Translations under genes and position numbers: made by a program
Assembly: GCA_039919885.1 (NCBI GenBank)
Contig: JBDSEV010000091.1
Span: 8,869 to 72,868, forward strand
Source of the DNA: JACMLD01 sp039919885
GTDB taxonomy: Bacteria > Bacteroidota > Bacteroidia > Chitinophagales > Chitinophagaceae
Length of the DNA: 64,000 nucleotides
Reading direction: 5' to 3'
The notes under the pieces: model-generated
Database searches by the model: none
What the model saw: only the letters and a program-made list of their open reading frames with translations
Told to the model about the DNA's origin: nothing
Part shown: in pieces, positions 15,948 to 24,570 of the stretch
Position numbering within the stretch: the first letter of the stretch is position 1
Layout of the letters: every line of letters starts with the position of its first letter

Positions 15948-16718
15948 ATGTTTAAAAATATTCTTGTTTTTCTGCTTGCAGCCAGCTTACCGGCGGTTCC
16001 GTTGTTTGCCCAGCAATTGGAAAGAATGGAAACGGACCGGCCCGACCAGACGGAATCTCCATTTATCGTTCCGGCAAAATGGGTACAGCTGGAGATCGGT
16101 TTTAATTTTGAAAAAAATGGTCCGGGCTTGCACACCCTGGTGTACCCTACCCTTCTGTCTAAATACGGCATCAGTAAAAGACTCGAGTTCAGATTAATAA
16201 CCAACCTGCTGACCAACCGGGAATCCACTGGCAGCCGTTATGAAACCACCACCGGCATTGAACCGGTCCAGGTGGGTTTTAAAGTAGCACTCATGGAAGA
16301 AAAAGGACTGCTACCAAAAATCTCCCTGATCGCGCATGTAGCGATTGCGGAGGCAGCAACCGCCAAAATGCAGGCGGAAAGTGCAGCGCCCAATTTTGTA
16401 TTTACCATGCAGCACAGCATTACAAAATCAATGGCCTTGGGTTACAACCTGGGGGCGGAATGGGATGGTTTCAGCAATTCACCTGCGTGGATATACCGCA
16501 TTTCACCCGGGTTCAATATTGGTAAAAAATGGTATGCTTATGCGGAAGCGTTCGGTTTTATTAAGAAACAGGAAACCGCCGATCACAATATTGATGGTGG
16601 CATCGCGTATTTTCTAAATGACAATGTAAAGTTTGATCTATCGGCAGGCAAAGGCTTGTCGGCAATTTCAATTAATTATTATTTTGCGCTGGGTGCTTCC
16701 ATCCGTTTTCCATTATGA
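15948..16718 (+). CDS. Outer-membrane transporter-like protein (MetA-pathway type)
   Basis: This 256-aa exported protein has a signal peptide (cleavage likely after PLFAQ). It is followed by the sequence METDRPDQTESPFIVP, which is highly characteristic of the beta-barrel family annotated as transporter or MetA-pathway-of-phenol-degradation-like. Alternating hydrophobic strands with aromatic ends run to the terminal SIRFPL, ending in a barrel-like fashion. It should be an outer-membrane barrel of unknown cargo. The gene is preceded by a palindrome that may bind a metal regulator, which suggests a role in metal or small-molecule traffic; this is inference. Its stop codon overlaps the 3' end of the convergent gene by 6 nt. 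Confidence 0.75.
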   Translation: MFKNILVFLLAASLPAVPLFAQQLERMETDRPDQTESPFIVPAKWVQLEIGFNFEKNGPGLHTLVYPTLLSKYGISKRLEFRLITNLLTNRESTGSRYETTTGIEPVQVGFKVALMEEKGLLPKISLIAHVAIAEAATAKMQAESAAPNFVFTMQHSITKSMALGYNLGAEWDGFSNSPAWIYRISPGFNIGKKWYAYAEAFGFIKKQETADHNIDGGIAYFLNDNVKFDLSAGKGLSAISINYYFALGASIRFPL

Positions 16719-17549
16719 TGTTTTCTTTTTATGACGCAAAGCCCCCAGGAAAGTTCTTTCCAGTCCTATAAAATAATTGTACTCCCCTATCCGTTGCATA
16801 TCGCTGGCTACCTGTAAGCGGGCGCCCAGGTTCACTTTAAAATTGCTGTTGAAAATAAGCTGGAGTGCAGGCGCGAGGTCAACCATATAGCCGCCCATTT
16901 CGAAACCTTTCATACCGATTGCTTCCACATACAAGTTGACATTGGTTTGTTTGTAATCACTGTAATTAACAGGAAATAGCAGGTAGCCTGCCGACAAACT
17001 GTAAGACAGCGCGGTTAAAGAATGCTGTAGTTGGTGAACGTGCACGGTACGGTCACCAAAAACGCGTATCACACTGGCCGTGCCGGACAAGGCCAGTTTG
17101 TTAACCAGTTGTGTAGCAATCATACCAGCCTGCAAGCCGCTGTTGTCTCCGTCGAGGTTAATATCACCATACAAAAAAGGGCTGCGCGAATAGGCGGCCT
17201 CAGCAAATGCAGCTAACCTGAAATGGCTGTGTACTTCGTCATGCGAGAAAAACCGGTATTTGGCATACGTTTTTACGGATTCCCACCTGAGCTGTGCAGT
17301 ATAAAAATCCGAAAAAGCAGTGCTGACGTGCAGCATCCATTTTTTGCTTAGTCCAAGCATAATTTCTGGTGTAACCCTTTGCCGGTAACGGTTGGTTAAA
17401 TGGCCTACCGGTGTGCGGTAAGTAAGTTTCGTTGCCAGGGAATGTGCTGGCATATTAGAAGCCGGTTCTGAAAAAACGTAGAGTTCCTGAGCGCAAACGA
17501 TGGTTGACCACAAAAGAAATGCAGTAACGTATAGCAGTAATTTTTGCAT
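16713..17549 (-). CDS. Exported outer-membrane protein, unknown function
   Basis: This 278-aa protein has a signal peptide (MQKLLLYVTAFLLWSTIVCAQ). The rest looks like beta-strands of an outer-membrane barrel (LATKLTYRTPVGHL, KYRFFSHDEVHSHFRLAAFAEAAY, NFKVNLGARLQVASDM). The ATG at 17549 is preferred over upstream in-frame codons because it starts the signal sequence. I do not recognise a named family beyond a generic Bacteroidota outer-membrane protein. It overlaps the convergent transporter-like gene by 6 nt and precedes no obvious operon partner on its strand. Confidence 0.75.
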   Translation of the reverse strand: MQKLLLYVTAFLLWSTIVCAQELYVFSEPASNMPAHSLATKLTYRTPVGHLTNRYRQRVTPEIMLGLSKKWMLHVSTAFSDFYTAQLRWESVKTYAKYRFFSHDEVHSHFRLAAFAEAAYSRSPFLYGDINLDGDNSGLQAGMIATQLVNKLALSGTASVIRVFGDRTVHVHQLQHSLTALSYSLSAGYLLFPVNYSDYKQTNVNLYVEAIGMKGFEMGGYMVDLAPALQLIFNSNFKVNLGARLQVASDMQRIGEYNYFIGLERTFLGALRHKKKTS

Positions 17550-17723
17550 GATTTGAATGTTTGAAGTAATGCCTACTACGCCACGGACGATCTGGATTGC
17601 CGCAATGTCAAATGATCGAACATTACGCCAGTTCCTGAGTGCGTAGATCTGCAAGCATCGACGATTAGTGACTACCCCCCGGTGACGTGGTGCCAGTCGA
17701 TTTGCGCCACCGCTATGATCGCG

Positions 17724-18203
17724 CTATTTTTTTAATAGCTGATTGATTGTTTTCTCCAGCTGCCGCCCATCCGGGTCGCGGGCTACAATTTTTCCTCCCT
17801 GGTCAACCAAATAGCTGGTCGGTATCTGGTCGATCTTCCAGGCGCCAGCAACGGGTGCATTCCAGCCACCGCTTTCATTTACCTGCAGCCAGGTGATCTT
17901 ATCGGCCTTAACGGCCTGTTTCCAATCTGCCAGGTCATCGTCGATACTGATACTATAGATTTCAAATCCTTTTGCTTTCAAAGAAGGATAGATGCGCGCT
18001 AAATATTTATTTGCCTTTCTGCACGGGCCACACCAGCTTGCCCAAAAATCAATCAATACTACTTTTCCCTTTAGCGACGACAGGCTAACTGCATTGCCAT
18101 TTAAATCTTTTAGTGTTATTTCCGGCGCCTGCTCGCCTACTTTCGGCTGTGCGGCTGCCGCCAGGGAAAAGCATATTACAAGTAGAAACAATAATTTTTT
18201 CAT
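17724..18203 (-). CDS. TlpA-like periplasmic thioredoxin
   Basis: This 159-aa protein has a signal peptide (MKKLLFLLVICFSLAAAAQ) and one thioredoxin-fold domain of the TlpA/ResA type. The active site WCGPC has C58 and C61, the entry signature is GEQAPEITLKDLNG, and the cis-proline loop is QIPTSYLVD. It should reduce disulfides or assist metal centres in the periplasm. It is the last of a run of minus-strand envelope genes that includes a heavy-metal-associated domain protein and a Cys-rich HYC_CC_PP protein. That neighbourhood suggests it handles thiols or metals there. Confidence 0.92.
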   Translation of the reverse strand: MKKLLFLLVICFSLAAAAQPKVGEQAPEITLKDLNGNAVSLSSLKGKVVLIDFWASWCGPCRKANKYLARIYPSLKAKGFEIYSISIDDDLADWKQAVKADKITWLQVNESGGWNAPVAGAWKIDQIPTSYLVDQGGKIVARDPDGRQLEKTINQLLKK

Positions 18204-18317
18204 TCGTTAATTTTTACGGCGATCCTGATTGATTGTGATTTCGTAAACGCGACCTTAGATTAAAGAATACCACGACCGGTAGTGCAACATAGTAATATTC
18301 CTTCCGCGCTAACCGCG

Positions 18318-18863
18318 TCAGATAGTAACATGATAAATTCTGGTTCCGGCGGCCAGCCCGGCTTTTTCACAACATACACCGGCCTTTCCGGTTTTAATAC
18401 ATTGCATGTCCGTCGCAGCGCTGAATTTTTTAAATGCATTCGGCGTCAGGAAATTTTTATCAACAATCGTCACCTTTTGCTCACCATTCAGCACCTGATC
18501 TTTGATGTTCAGAAAATGATATTGCCGTCCGGCAATTTCTACATGCTCATCATTCCGCACGTCAATATTATTGAAAACGCCGGTAATTGTAAATTTCGCA
18601 ACAAAAAAGCCTGCATCTTCCACCGCCTTTTTAAGTTCGTCGATGTTGGCTTCCTGTCCTTGTTTGAAAACAATATTGAATGATGAATTTTTTATATCTG
18701 GTTGAACTGTTGCAACGAAAGGCAATTCCTTCAGCGCATTGTCAATTGCTTTGGAGCACATGGCGCACGTGAGTCCGCTGGCCTGTATGTTTGCTTTTGT
18801 AAATTGTGCATTGCTAGTGGCAGCGGTAATGATTACCACCCAAAAAAATATTATTTTTTTCAT
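18318..18863 (-). CDS. Exported heavy-metal-associated (HMA) domain protein
   Basis: This 181-aa protein has a signal peptide (ending SNAQ) and an HMA domain at about residues 22-90. The metal motif is SGLTCAMCSKAI (C33, C36), with the typical ferredoxin-like second half (AVEDAGFFVAKFTI). The C-terminal 90 residues form a second segment with another cysteine pair in KAGVCCEKAG, which could be a further metal site. It probably binds Cu(I) or a similar soft metal in the periplasm. Neighbours are a TlpA-like thioredoxin downstream and the HYC_CC_PP protein upstream, all on the same strand, consistent with a metal-handling group. Confidence 0.88.
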   Translation of the reverse strand: MKKIIFFWVVIITAATSNAQFTKANIQASGLTCAMCSKAIDNALKELPFVATVQPDIKNSSFNIVFKQGQEANIDELKKAVEDAGFFVAKFTITGVFNNIDVRNDEHVEIAGRQYHFLNIKDQVLNGEQKVTIVDKNFLTPNAFKKFSAATDMQCIKTGKAGVCCEKAGLAAGTRIYHVTI

Positions 18864-18969
18864 TGTATTTATTTAAAAGGTTCAGTATGATAATAAAGGA
18901 CAGTTGCTACGCGCGGGTAACAGCATAGAGAATCAAGTCACCGTGTGACTCACATTCTTACTTACAATA

Positions 18970-19371
18970 TCATATTCTGAAAATACAATGAAAGAGAAAA
19001 ATAGCGGGCTGATGAAGATCATCGTCGGGTGGAGAATTGTTGCAGACTGCACTGCTTTCATTTTGAAAAGTTGCGGGTGGCGCAATCAGGTTGCAGGGCT
19101 GCAGTGTAATAACGGGCGCTGTAAATTCGTAATCGGCCGTCACCTGCTTATGAACATCCTGCAATTTCAGGAATTTTACCTCATCGTGACAGCACTTGGA
19201 TTTACCGTTCTGCATGCCGCAGTTGCTACAGGTATGTCCTTCGGCCGATGCGTCCGCAAACTTAACGCTGGACCCCACCTGTTCGCCCATGCAATAATGT
19301 ATCTGCAGCACCAGTCCGCTGGTGATGCCAAGATACATGCAGGCGACAACGATGGCCAGAATCTTTTTCAT
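18970..19371 (-). CDS. HYC_CC_PP family protein
   Basis: This 133-aa exported protein contains the three motifs that name the family: HYC (residues 25-27, in IHYCMG), CC (60-61, in SKCCHDE) and a later PP (APPATF). An additional C48/C51 pair is in HTCSNCG. A hydrophobic N-terminal segment (ILAIVVACMYLGITSGLVL) acts as signal or anchor. The family is found in Bacteroidota, often close to heavy-metal efflux or HMA proteins; function is not established. The ATG at 19371 is used because upstream in-frame codons give no plausible signal. It lies between the HMA gene and a putative porin. Confidence 0.8.
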   Translation of the reverse strand: MKKILAIVVACMYLGITSGLVLQIHYCMGEQVGSSVKFADASAEGHTCSNCGMQNGKSKCCHDEVKFLKLQDVHKQVTADYEFTAPVITLQPCNLIAPPATFQNESSAVCNNSPPDDDLHQPAIFLFHCIFRI

Positions 19372-19439
19372 ACTTCCCGCAAAAGTAAAAACTAAAAACG
19401 ACACCTGCAATAAGGGATTGTTAAAGCCTGTTTAACATT

Positions 19440-21455
19440 TTAGTTTACAAAACTCCAGAATATACCTACACGTATCTGCATGCCCGGGTAGGGATACCCG
19501 CTGATGGAAAGATTGTTATTGGTGAATCCAAACCCGTCTTTGCTGCGCGCGGTATTAAGGTTTTCCACACGTATATAGGTGGTAAAACTTTTCACCCTGA
19601 AATGAAAGTAGGCATTTATAACAGGTACTTTGAGGCTAACCGTACCCGAATCCTGATAATAAAACTGGCCCAGCAGCGGCGAATAGCCGTCTGCTTTGTA
19701 GGGGGTATTGTATTTTATTTCCAGCCCGGTGGCCAGTTGCAGGTTTTTAAAACCGAGGCTGCCAATATACCCTATCCTGCTGCGGGTAAATACCAGTGGA
19801 ACATTTACGGGGCCATCACCTGCCCGCTGCTGTACCGTCATCTCCAGTATCCACTGCAAATGTTTGCGCAGGCGAAATTCTTTCTCAGCACTTATCTGCA
19901 ACAAAGTAAAAGCAGCGGCTGCTTGTTTTGCATGATAATAATCACTGAAGTAACTGAAATTGGTAACAAGAAAATAACTGCCCGACAGCTTTAGTTTGCG
20001 TTGTGGCTGATCAATGGATGCAAAAATTCGGGTTGTGTTTTCTTTTTTGAAGCCGGGCTCCGTAGAAAAATTAAAACTGCTGGCATTGTTATAAATAAAG
20101 GAGGGTGTACGATTTACGTTTTGAAAACCCAGCTGCAAAAAACCGACTTGCCTGTTCACATATCGCCTGAGACTGCCAAAGGCGCCGTAATCACCTGCGT
20201 TGAGACCGGTGAGGTACAATTCTCCGTGTGCTTCTGCATCCCATTTCTGATTGCGGGTTTTGTTCCTGTACTCAGCGTGCAGCCAGGTATTGTGATAGGT
20301 TGCTGAAGCACCATCAAACTGCCCTTTCAGGTTTTGAAGGCTGGCACCGAGTTTAAAAAATTGCTGCGAATTTTTTGTATCGGGAAATTGGTAAAGGGAA
20401 AAATCATTGATTATTTCATTCCATTTATCCTGCAGCTGATAGGTAGCCGGCATGGAAAGAAAATTATAAAAAGGCCTGTAGAAATTGGTATCGTTGTATG
20501 CACCCACGGCGGCGTCGCTGAATTGATATGCATAGCTGTTCACTTGTATACTGTGCTCCATTCTGAATTTCGGGTAGAATAAATGTATTGTCACCGAATC
20601 TGTTTGTATAGAATCTGTTTTGCCCAAATCATATTGCTGGCGCAGGAAAATATTGCTGAATTTATATTTTGTGCCCGTGTTCACGGTCGTGCTGAACGGG
20701 CTAACCGACACAGGATTCACAGAACCTAAAAAAACCGGGATTGTTTTCCTGTCTTTGTTGTCGGGCAAAATATCCAGGTCATTGTCGCTTCGCAACCCGC
20801 CGTTTTCAGCTGCCTGAATTTTATTGCTGATCATAATAAAGAACAGGTGATAACGGCGGTTAGGGGACTGGTAATAAGAGCTGAGGCGAAGGCCAGATTG
20901 ACTGGTATTTTGGTTTTTAAAGGTGCCGGGAGAATTCAGCAGCCGGTACTGGAAAGAAAAATTCCAATTCGGGTTAATATTTTGCGTGTGCAGTACACTT
21001 ACCAGTTGTTCCTGTTTGCTGGCTATCATATAACCCAGTTCCGTATAAGGGCGCGTAGTACTGAAGAAACGCGTGTCTTCCTGTTTAATCCTGTAGATAT
21101 CATACGCATGAAATCCCGCATCCCAACCGGGTTTCATTAATGGCGAAAAAAGAAATGACCTGGCTGCACTGCCGGTATTACCGAGAAAAAGATAGTCAGC
21201 AGGGATAAGAAATTTTTTGCTGAAATCATTGATCGAAGAATCAAATTTCAGGTAGCGGCTGCTGTCGAGGTATCTGAAATTAATAGTAATAGAATCTTCC
21301 AGTCCGGTGCGATGCCGGAGGCTATCTTTATTACCGCCGCCGCCGGCGGAAGCGCTGCCCGGCCGCGGAATACGGTTCATTAAACTTTGCTGCGCTATAC
21401 CGGTTGTGCCGGCAACGAACAGTATAAGAAATAGTATGTAAAAATGTTTAATCAA
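19440..21455 (-). CDS. Putative porin (Porin_10-like outer-membrane barrel)
   Basis: This 671-aa exported protein starts with a signal peptide (LFVAGTTGIAQ). The body is a long series of amphipathic beta-strands that fits the Bacteroidota putative-porin family. Examples are DAGFHAYDIYRIKQED, RLSSYYQSPNRRYHLFFIMI and YIRVENLNTARS. The protein ends in SGYPYPGMQIRVGIFWSFVN, with a terminal aromatic typical of outer-membrane barrels. A glycine/serine-rich linker follows the signal. It is the most upstream member of the minus-strand envelope and metal group, with 68 bp to the HYC_CC_PP gene. The transported solute is unknown. Confidence 0.82.
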   Translation of the reverse strand: MIKHFYILFLILFVAGTTGIAQQSLMNRIPRPGSASAGGGGNKDSLRHRTGLEDSITINFRYLDSSRYLKFDSSINDFSKKFLIPADYLFLGNTGSAARSFLFSPLMKPGWDAGFHAYDIYRIKQEDTRFFSTTRPYTELGYMIASKQEQLVSVLHTQNINPNWNFSFQYRLLNSPGTFKNQNTSQSGLRLSSYYQSPNRRYHLFFIMISNKIQAAENGGLRSDNDLDILPDNKDRKTIPVFLGSVNPVSVSPFSTTVNTGTKYKFSNIFLRQQYDLGKTDSIQTDSVTIHLFYPKFRMEHSIQVNSYAYQFSDAAVGAYNDTNFYRPFYNFLSMPATYQLQDKWNEIINDFSLYQFPDTKNSQQFFKLGASLQNLKGQFDGASATYHNTWLHAEYRNKTRNQKWDAEAHGELYLTGLNAGDYGAFGSLRRYVNRQVGFLQLGFQNVNRTPSFIYNNASSFNFSTEPGFKKENTTRIFASIDQPQRKLKLSGSYFLVTNFSYFSDYYHAKQAAAAFTLLQISAEKEFRLRKHLQWILEMTVQQRAGDGPVNVPLVFTRSRIGYIGSLGFKNLQLATGLEIKYNTPYKADGYSPLLGQFYYQDSGTVSLKVPVINAYFHFRVKSFTTYIRVENLNTARSKDGFGFTNNNLSISGYPYPGMQIRVGIFWSFVN

Positions 21456-21515
21456 AAGAATATACCGGCAAATTACTTATCAAAAACAATACTGCAATGT
21501 AGCAGAAAGTTAATC

Positions 21516-22337
21516 TTACAGGGCCATTACCATTTCCTTAAAGATGGCGCTGAATTTTGGTTCTGCATCTTTTGCTGCCTGCAGTACTTCTTCATGGGTA
21601 ATGGTGTTTTCTTCTTCCCGTATACCGATATCTGTTATAACACTCATGGCAAAAACGGGCAGGCCGGCGTGAACAGCCGTAATTACTTCCTGTACGGTAC
21701 TCATGCCCACCGCATCGCCACCCATCAGGTGAATTAGTCTATACTCAGCCCTTGTTTCAAACGTGGGACCCGTTACACCGCAGTACACGCCTTTCTTCAC
21801 TACAATTTGCAGTTTTTTTGCGATGCTTTCCGCTTTGCTGATCAAGTCTTTTTTGTATGGTTCGCTCATGTCTGGAAATCGTGGACCCAGCGCTGTGTCG
21901 TTGTGCCCCAGCAACGGATTTACCGCAAACAAACTGATATGATCTTCAATAATCATCAGGTCACCTACTTTAAAACCAGGGTTAACCCCACCGGCGGCAT
22001 TGCTTATTAACAGATTTGTGATACCCAGTTCCTTCATTACCCGTATGGGATAAGCCACTTCCGCTGCGGAATAGCCTTCGTAATAATGAAAGCGACCGGC
22101 CATACAAACAACCTTTTTGTTGCCGAGTGTACCAAAAATCAGTTTACCATGGTGTCCTTCTACGGTAGATACGGGAAAATGCGGAATAGCATCATAAGAA
22201 ATTTCCTTTTCGATCTGTATCTCATGCACCAGGTTACCAAGCCCACTGCCCAGCACAATACCTGTTTGTGGTTTTTCCGGGTATAATTGCTGGATAAAAG
22301 CGGCGGTTTCTTTTATTTTTCCGGCTGTTACTGACAT
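21516..22337 (-). CDS. Purine-nucleoside phosphorylase
   Basis: This 273-aa enzyme is of the trimeric PNP family (PNP/MTAP type). It converts purine nucleosides and phosphate to base and (deoxy)ribose-1-phosphate in purine salvage. Signatures in order are VLGSGLGNL (phosphate site), VSTVEGHHGKL, LLISNAAGGVNP, GVTGPTFETRAEYR, and GMSTVQEVITAVHAG (base and ribose site). The ATG at 22337 (MSVTAGK) gives the usual length; the longer upstream frame is spurious. It is divergent from the type B sorting-domain protein. Confidence 0.95.
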   Translation of the reverse strand: MSVTAGKIKETAAFIQQLYPEKPQTGIVLGSGLGNLVHEIQIEKEISYDAIPHFPVSTVEGHHGKLIFGTLGNKKVVCMAGRFHYYEGYSAAEVAYPIRVMKELGITNLLISNAAGGVNPGFKVGDLMIIEDHISLFAVNPLLGHNDTALGPRFPDMSEPYKKDLISKAESIAKKLQIVVKKGVYCGVTGPTFETRAEYRLIHLMGGDAVGMSTVQEVITAVHAGLPVFAMSVITDIGIREEENTITHEEVLQAAKDAEPKFSAIFKEMVMAL

Positions 22338-22412
22338 AGTTAAACGTTGTTGCCTGCAAATATAGAGAAATGCATCACCCGCGAAAGTTTTAACTAAAGC
22401 GGCCCTGATTAG

Positions 22413-24404
22413 TTGCAAAAGGAATTGTTTACCGGTATATTTGGCCTTTACCATCCAACATTGCAAAGCTGTAGAAAACATACCTGGTTTATCGTGATTG
22501 TGTTGTTGCTTACAAGAACAGCCGATGCACAACTTTGTACCGGCAGCCTGGGCGATCCGGTGGTGAACATCGACTTTGGCAGCGGGAGTACGGTTACCGG
22601 CCCGCCACTCGGTTCGCTGGTAACCAACTACAACTTTATTACACAACTATGCCCACCGGATGGATCTTACACCATCGTAAACAGCACCAGTGGCTGTTTT
22701 AACAGTACCTGGCATACCCTTGCTGCAGATCATACACCCGGAGATATAAATGGCTATATGATGCTGATAAATGCCTCTTACAATCCTGGCGTATTTTACG
22801 CGGATACGGTTAGGAATTTATGTGGGGGCACCACCTACGAATTTTCTGCCTGGCTTACCAGCGTACTCCGCTCTTCCTCCTGCATGCAAGCCGGCGGAAC
22901 GCCCAATATTACTTTTAACATTGAGACCATTGCAGGAACAGTCATACAAACAATGAATACCGGCAATATTCCGAATACTGCATTTCCGCAATGGACCCAG
23001 TACGGCTTTTATTTTACGCTTCCGGCCAATTACAGTGAATTAGTACTGCGGCTGGTAAACAATGCCCCCGGTGGTTGCGGCAACGACCTCGCGCTGGATG
23101 ATATTACGTTCCGGCCCTGCGGACCGAAAGTAAATGCGGGATTTGCTAATGTAAACGCCGTTGATGACAGCGTATATTATTGCATATCCGACAACGAAAA
23201 CATTACTGTAAATGGTAATATAGATGCCGGTTATAATAATCCGTCTATTCAATGGCAGCAAAGTACCGACAGCGGTAAGACATGGCTGGATTTACCTGGC
23301 GCCAACGCACTTGCTTACAACAAAACTTATTCAGTGGCGGGCAAATACCAATACCGTATGTCAGTGGCCGAGGCAGGTAACATTGGCATACCACGGTGCC
23401 GGGTAGCCTCCAATATATTAACCGTTATTATTGATGGCATCCCCGTGCCGAAGGCTGGAAGCAATTCGCCCGCATGTTTCAATTCACCCCTCACACTCAC
23501 AGCAAAAGACGGAGATTTTTACCAATGGACCGGTCCGAATGGATTTACAGCTGCTGTTGCTGCACCCGTTATTGCGAATGCAAGTTTTGCCATGGCTGGA
23601 AAATATTATGTACTTGTAACAACAAAAGGAGGTTGCAGTAAAACGGATTCTACCGCGGTAATTGTAAGTCCCATTCCCGTGGCAGACGCCGGAAGCGACA
23701 CAAGCATATGCGAAGGAAAAAACACGATGCTGCAGGCAAGCGGTGGCGTAGCATATCGTTGGCAATATGCGGGCAGCCTTTCAGACACCACGGTCGCCAA
23801 TCCAATTGCTGCGCCCCTTGTTACGACCACTTATATTGTTTCAGCCATCAACGCCGCTTTTTGCCGCGCGCGCGACAGCGTTACCATCACCGTTTTAAAA
23901 AGCCCTGCTGCTGATGCTGGTGCCGATAAAAAAATAATTGAAGGCGAAACCGTACAGCTTTCCGGCATCGCCGGTGGGGATACCGTTTCTTATTTCTGGA
24001 CACCTCCGCAGTTCATCATTAACAGTACTGGGCTTACGCCGGTTGTTCAACCGTTCGGTGATATTACTTATACGTTACATGTGATGGCGACCAACGGATG
24101 CGGCACGGCAACGGATGAGGTGTTTGTGCGCGTGCTTAAAAAAATAAAGATCCCAAATGCTTTTTCACCCAATGGCGATGGCATCAACGATGTATGGAAT
24201 ATTGAGGCGCTGGCCTCCTATCCTGAGTCAGAAACCAATGTTTTTAACCGTTATGGTCAGCTGGTATTTCATTCGCAGGGGTATGGCAAGCCATGGGATG
24301 GCCGGTTGAACAGTCGTCCTGTACCAGTGGGCACCTATTATTACACCATTGACCGGAAAAATAATTTTGCCACCAGCAGTGGATGGGTAATGGTAATACG
24401 TTAA
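22413..24404 (+). CDS. Surface protein with T9SS type B (gliding-motility-associated) C-terminal domain
   Basis: This is an exported protein of up to 663 aa. The N-terminal hydrophobic stretch (WFIVIVLLLTRTADAQ) is the signal. A choice-of-anchor-like beta-sandwich follows (VVNIDFGSGS ... CGNDLALDDITFRPC), then immunoglobulin/PKD-like modules (QWQQSTDSGKTWLDLPGA, repeated ADAGSDTSICEG-like units). The gliding-motility-associated C-terminal domain is FSPNGDGINDVW to WVMVIR, a type B sorting signal for the T9SS. No ATG precedes the signal; TTG codons at 22413 and 22461 are the candidates, and 22461 gives a more usual signal length. It is probably a cell-surface adhesin or matrix component. Confidence 0.88.
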   Translation: MQKELFTGIFGLYHPTLQSCRKHTWFIVIVLLLTRTADAQLCTGSLGDPVVNIDFGSGSTVTGPPLGSLVTNYNFITQLCPPDGSYTIVNSTSGCFNSTWHTLAADHTPGDINGYMMLINASYNPGVFYADTVRNLCGGTTYEFSAWLTSVLRSSSCMQAGGTPNITFNIETIAGTVIQTMNTGNIPNTAFPQWTQYGFYFTLPANYSELVLRLVNNAPGGCGNDLALDDITFRPCGPKVNAGFANVNAVDDSVYYCISDNENITVNGNIDAGYNNPSIQWQQSTDSGKTWLDLPGANALAYNKTYSVAGKYQYRMSVAEAGNIGIPRCRVASNILTVIIDGIPVPKAGSNSPACFNSPLTLTAKDGDFYQWTGPNGFTAAVAAPVIANASFAMAGKYYVLVTTKGGCSKTDSTAVIVSPIPVADAGSDTSICEGKNTMLQASGGVAYRWQYAGSLSDTTVANPIAAPLVTTTYIVSAINAAFCRARDSVTITVLKSPAADAGADKKIIEGETVQLSGIAGGDTVSYFWTPPQFIINSTGLTPVVQPFGDITYTLHVMATNGCGTATDEVFVRVLKKIKIPNAFSPNGDGINDVWNIEALASYPESETNVFNRYGQLVFHSQGYGKPWDGRLNSRPVPVGTYYYTIDRKNNFATSSGWVMVIR

Positions 24405-24570
24405 TTAAAGTAGTAGTAATAATGCGCACAGCCAGCTACAGCAATTGCATAACTTGTGTGCGTGATACAAACCCAGTTCTCTGGCATTAATCTTGAACCA
24501 TACTCCCTTCACATAAAAAGAATCGTTTTTTTAACCCTTAGGTGCTATTTTGTCACTGAATATATTTTTA

